Shown here: piece after piece, positions 4,811-5,050 of the stretch
Layout of the letters: the number at the start of each line of letters is the position of its first letter
How positions within the stretch are numbered: position 1 is the stretch's first letter
Origin: Oscillospiraceae bacterium
Lineage (GTDB): Bacteria; Bacillota_A; Clostridia; Oscillospirales; Oscillospiraceae
Assembly (NCBI GenBank): GCA_017939025.1
Contig: JAGBAI010000141.1
Location: 1-5,050 of the forward strand
Length of the DNA stretch: 5,050 bases
Direction of reading: 5' to 3'
Made by a program: the position numbers and the translations under genes
The notes under the pieces: model-generated
Told to the model about the DNA's origin: nothing
Databases searched by the model: none
What the model saw: the letters and a program-made list of their open reading frames with translations, nothing else

Positions 4811-5050
4811 ATTTTGAATTTATGACGATAGGCACACCGTTGCCGCCCTGTATGCCCTTTCCCAGAGCGTTGACAGGATTTCCAGTCAGCAGCACCGCAA
4901 AGGTCATGTACTGCCGGATGTTGGACGCTATGCTATCCAACGGACAGGAGGACGAGAACGGAATCCTGTTTATCTGCTTCCCTGTCACAGCCATTGCCGC
5001 AGTCCTGTCCCGCAGCCCCATGACGGTCAAGCGTTCTCTGAATGAACTGG
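4807..5050 (+). CDS. RepA-like winged-helix protein, N-terminus (partial)
   Basis: The first 81 codons are inside the window and the frame is still open at 5050. The start is the ATG at 4807, with AGGAGG at 4791-4796 inside the preceding gene. The peptide has FPRALTGFPVSSTAKVMYCR (residues 18-37), resembling the 'kLS..AKvLYg.mLdr' pattern that opens RepA_N-type replication initiators, then NGILFICFPVTAIAAVLSRS (51-70) and MTVKRSLNEL (72-81), a winged helix-turn-helix recognition segment. On Tn1549-like elements such a protein is annotated either as replication initiator A or as a DNA-binding regulator, and I cannot decide between them without the C-terminus. It is coupled to the four-cysteine gene through the ATGA overlap. 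Confidence 0.75.
   Translation, partial: MNFEFMTIGTPLPPCMPFPRALTGFPVSSTAKVMYCRMLDAMLSNGQEDENGILFICFPVTAIAAVLSRSPMTVKRSLNEL

Larger units (their letters stand above)
1898..5050. mobile_element. Left part of an integrative element, Tn1549-like, carrying lnu
   Basis: Several signs agree. A host metabolic gene loses its N-terminus at the left edge. Base composition falls abruptly near 1900. The content is mobile-element content: a TnpV-family protein (family named from Tn4451-type transposons), an antibiotic-resistance gene, an XRE regulator, a small four-cysteine protein and a RepA-like winged-helix protein in the order I associate with the regulatory end of Tn1549-like conjugative elements. 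The right end, integrase or recombinase, relaxase and transfer genes lie outside the window, so element class and ability to move are inferred. The left boundary is uncertain by a few tens of bases. Confidence 0.65.

Noticed and set aside
1..5050. CRISPR array, tRNA, rRNA or toxin-antitoxin pair
   Set aside because: No regularly spaced repeats of CRISPR length, no tRNA cloverleaf or rRNA sequence seen on either strand. The HTH-tnpV pair has overlapping genes like some toxin-antitoxin modules, but TnpV has no toxin-like fold that I recognise.

Overview
The window looks like a chromosome segment of a gut-type Clostridia member (Oscillospiraceae-like) that has been interrupted by an integrative element. 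Positions 1 to about 1895 are G+C-rich host DNA with strong AGGAGG-type ribosome binding sites and a palindromic intergenic repeat of a kind I associate with Oscillospiraceae and Faecalibacterium-like genomes. From about 1900 to the right edge the base composition and gene content change to those of a mobile element. The organism assignment is inference from composition, the repeat and protein style, not from a marker gene.

Host part, all on the minus strand: the first codons of a secreted protein (1-70) with a clear promoter and a palindromic operator candidate; a complete metallo-beta-lactamase-fold hydrolase of the UlaG-like type (160-867); a palindromic repeat (about 898-1019); and a D-2-hydroxyacid dehydrogenase (1027-1914) whose Rossmann and catalytic residues are intact but whose N-terminus is cut off. 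Its open frame runs into A+T-rich sequence with no ribosome binding site, so I read position about 1880-1900 as the left junction of the inserted element inside this gene.

Element part: a plus-strand cargo operon starts from a good promoter (TTGTGA-17-TATAAT) and a structured leader, and holds a 90-residue helix-turn-helix protein, a TnpV-family protein that overlaps it by 41 bases, and an A+T-rich lincosamide nucleotidyltransferase (lnu family) that looks like a later acquisition, closed by a terminator at 3283-3329. Facing it is a 268-residue XRE-family regulator (3332-4138, minus). A 483-base gene-free region (4139-4621) rich in small repeats and hairpins separates this regulator from the plus-strand start of what looks like the element's core: a 62-residue four-cysteine protein and, translationally coupled to it, the N-terminus of a winged-helix, RepA-like protein that leaves the window. 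This arrangement resembles the regulatory end of Tn1549-like integrative conjugative elements, but no integrase, relaxase or conjugation gene is in view.

I found no clearly new multi-gene system. The most useful points are the inferred insertion junction, the lnu variant carried on a tnpV operon, the structured leader that covers the first ribosome binding site, and the repeat-bearing intergenic region with paired CCGAAA motifs about one helical turn apart.
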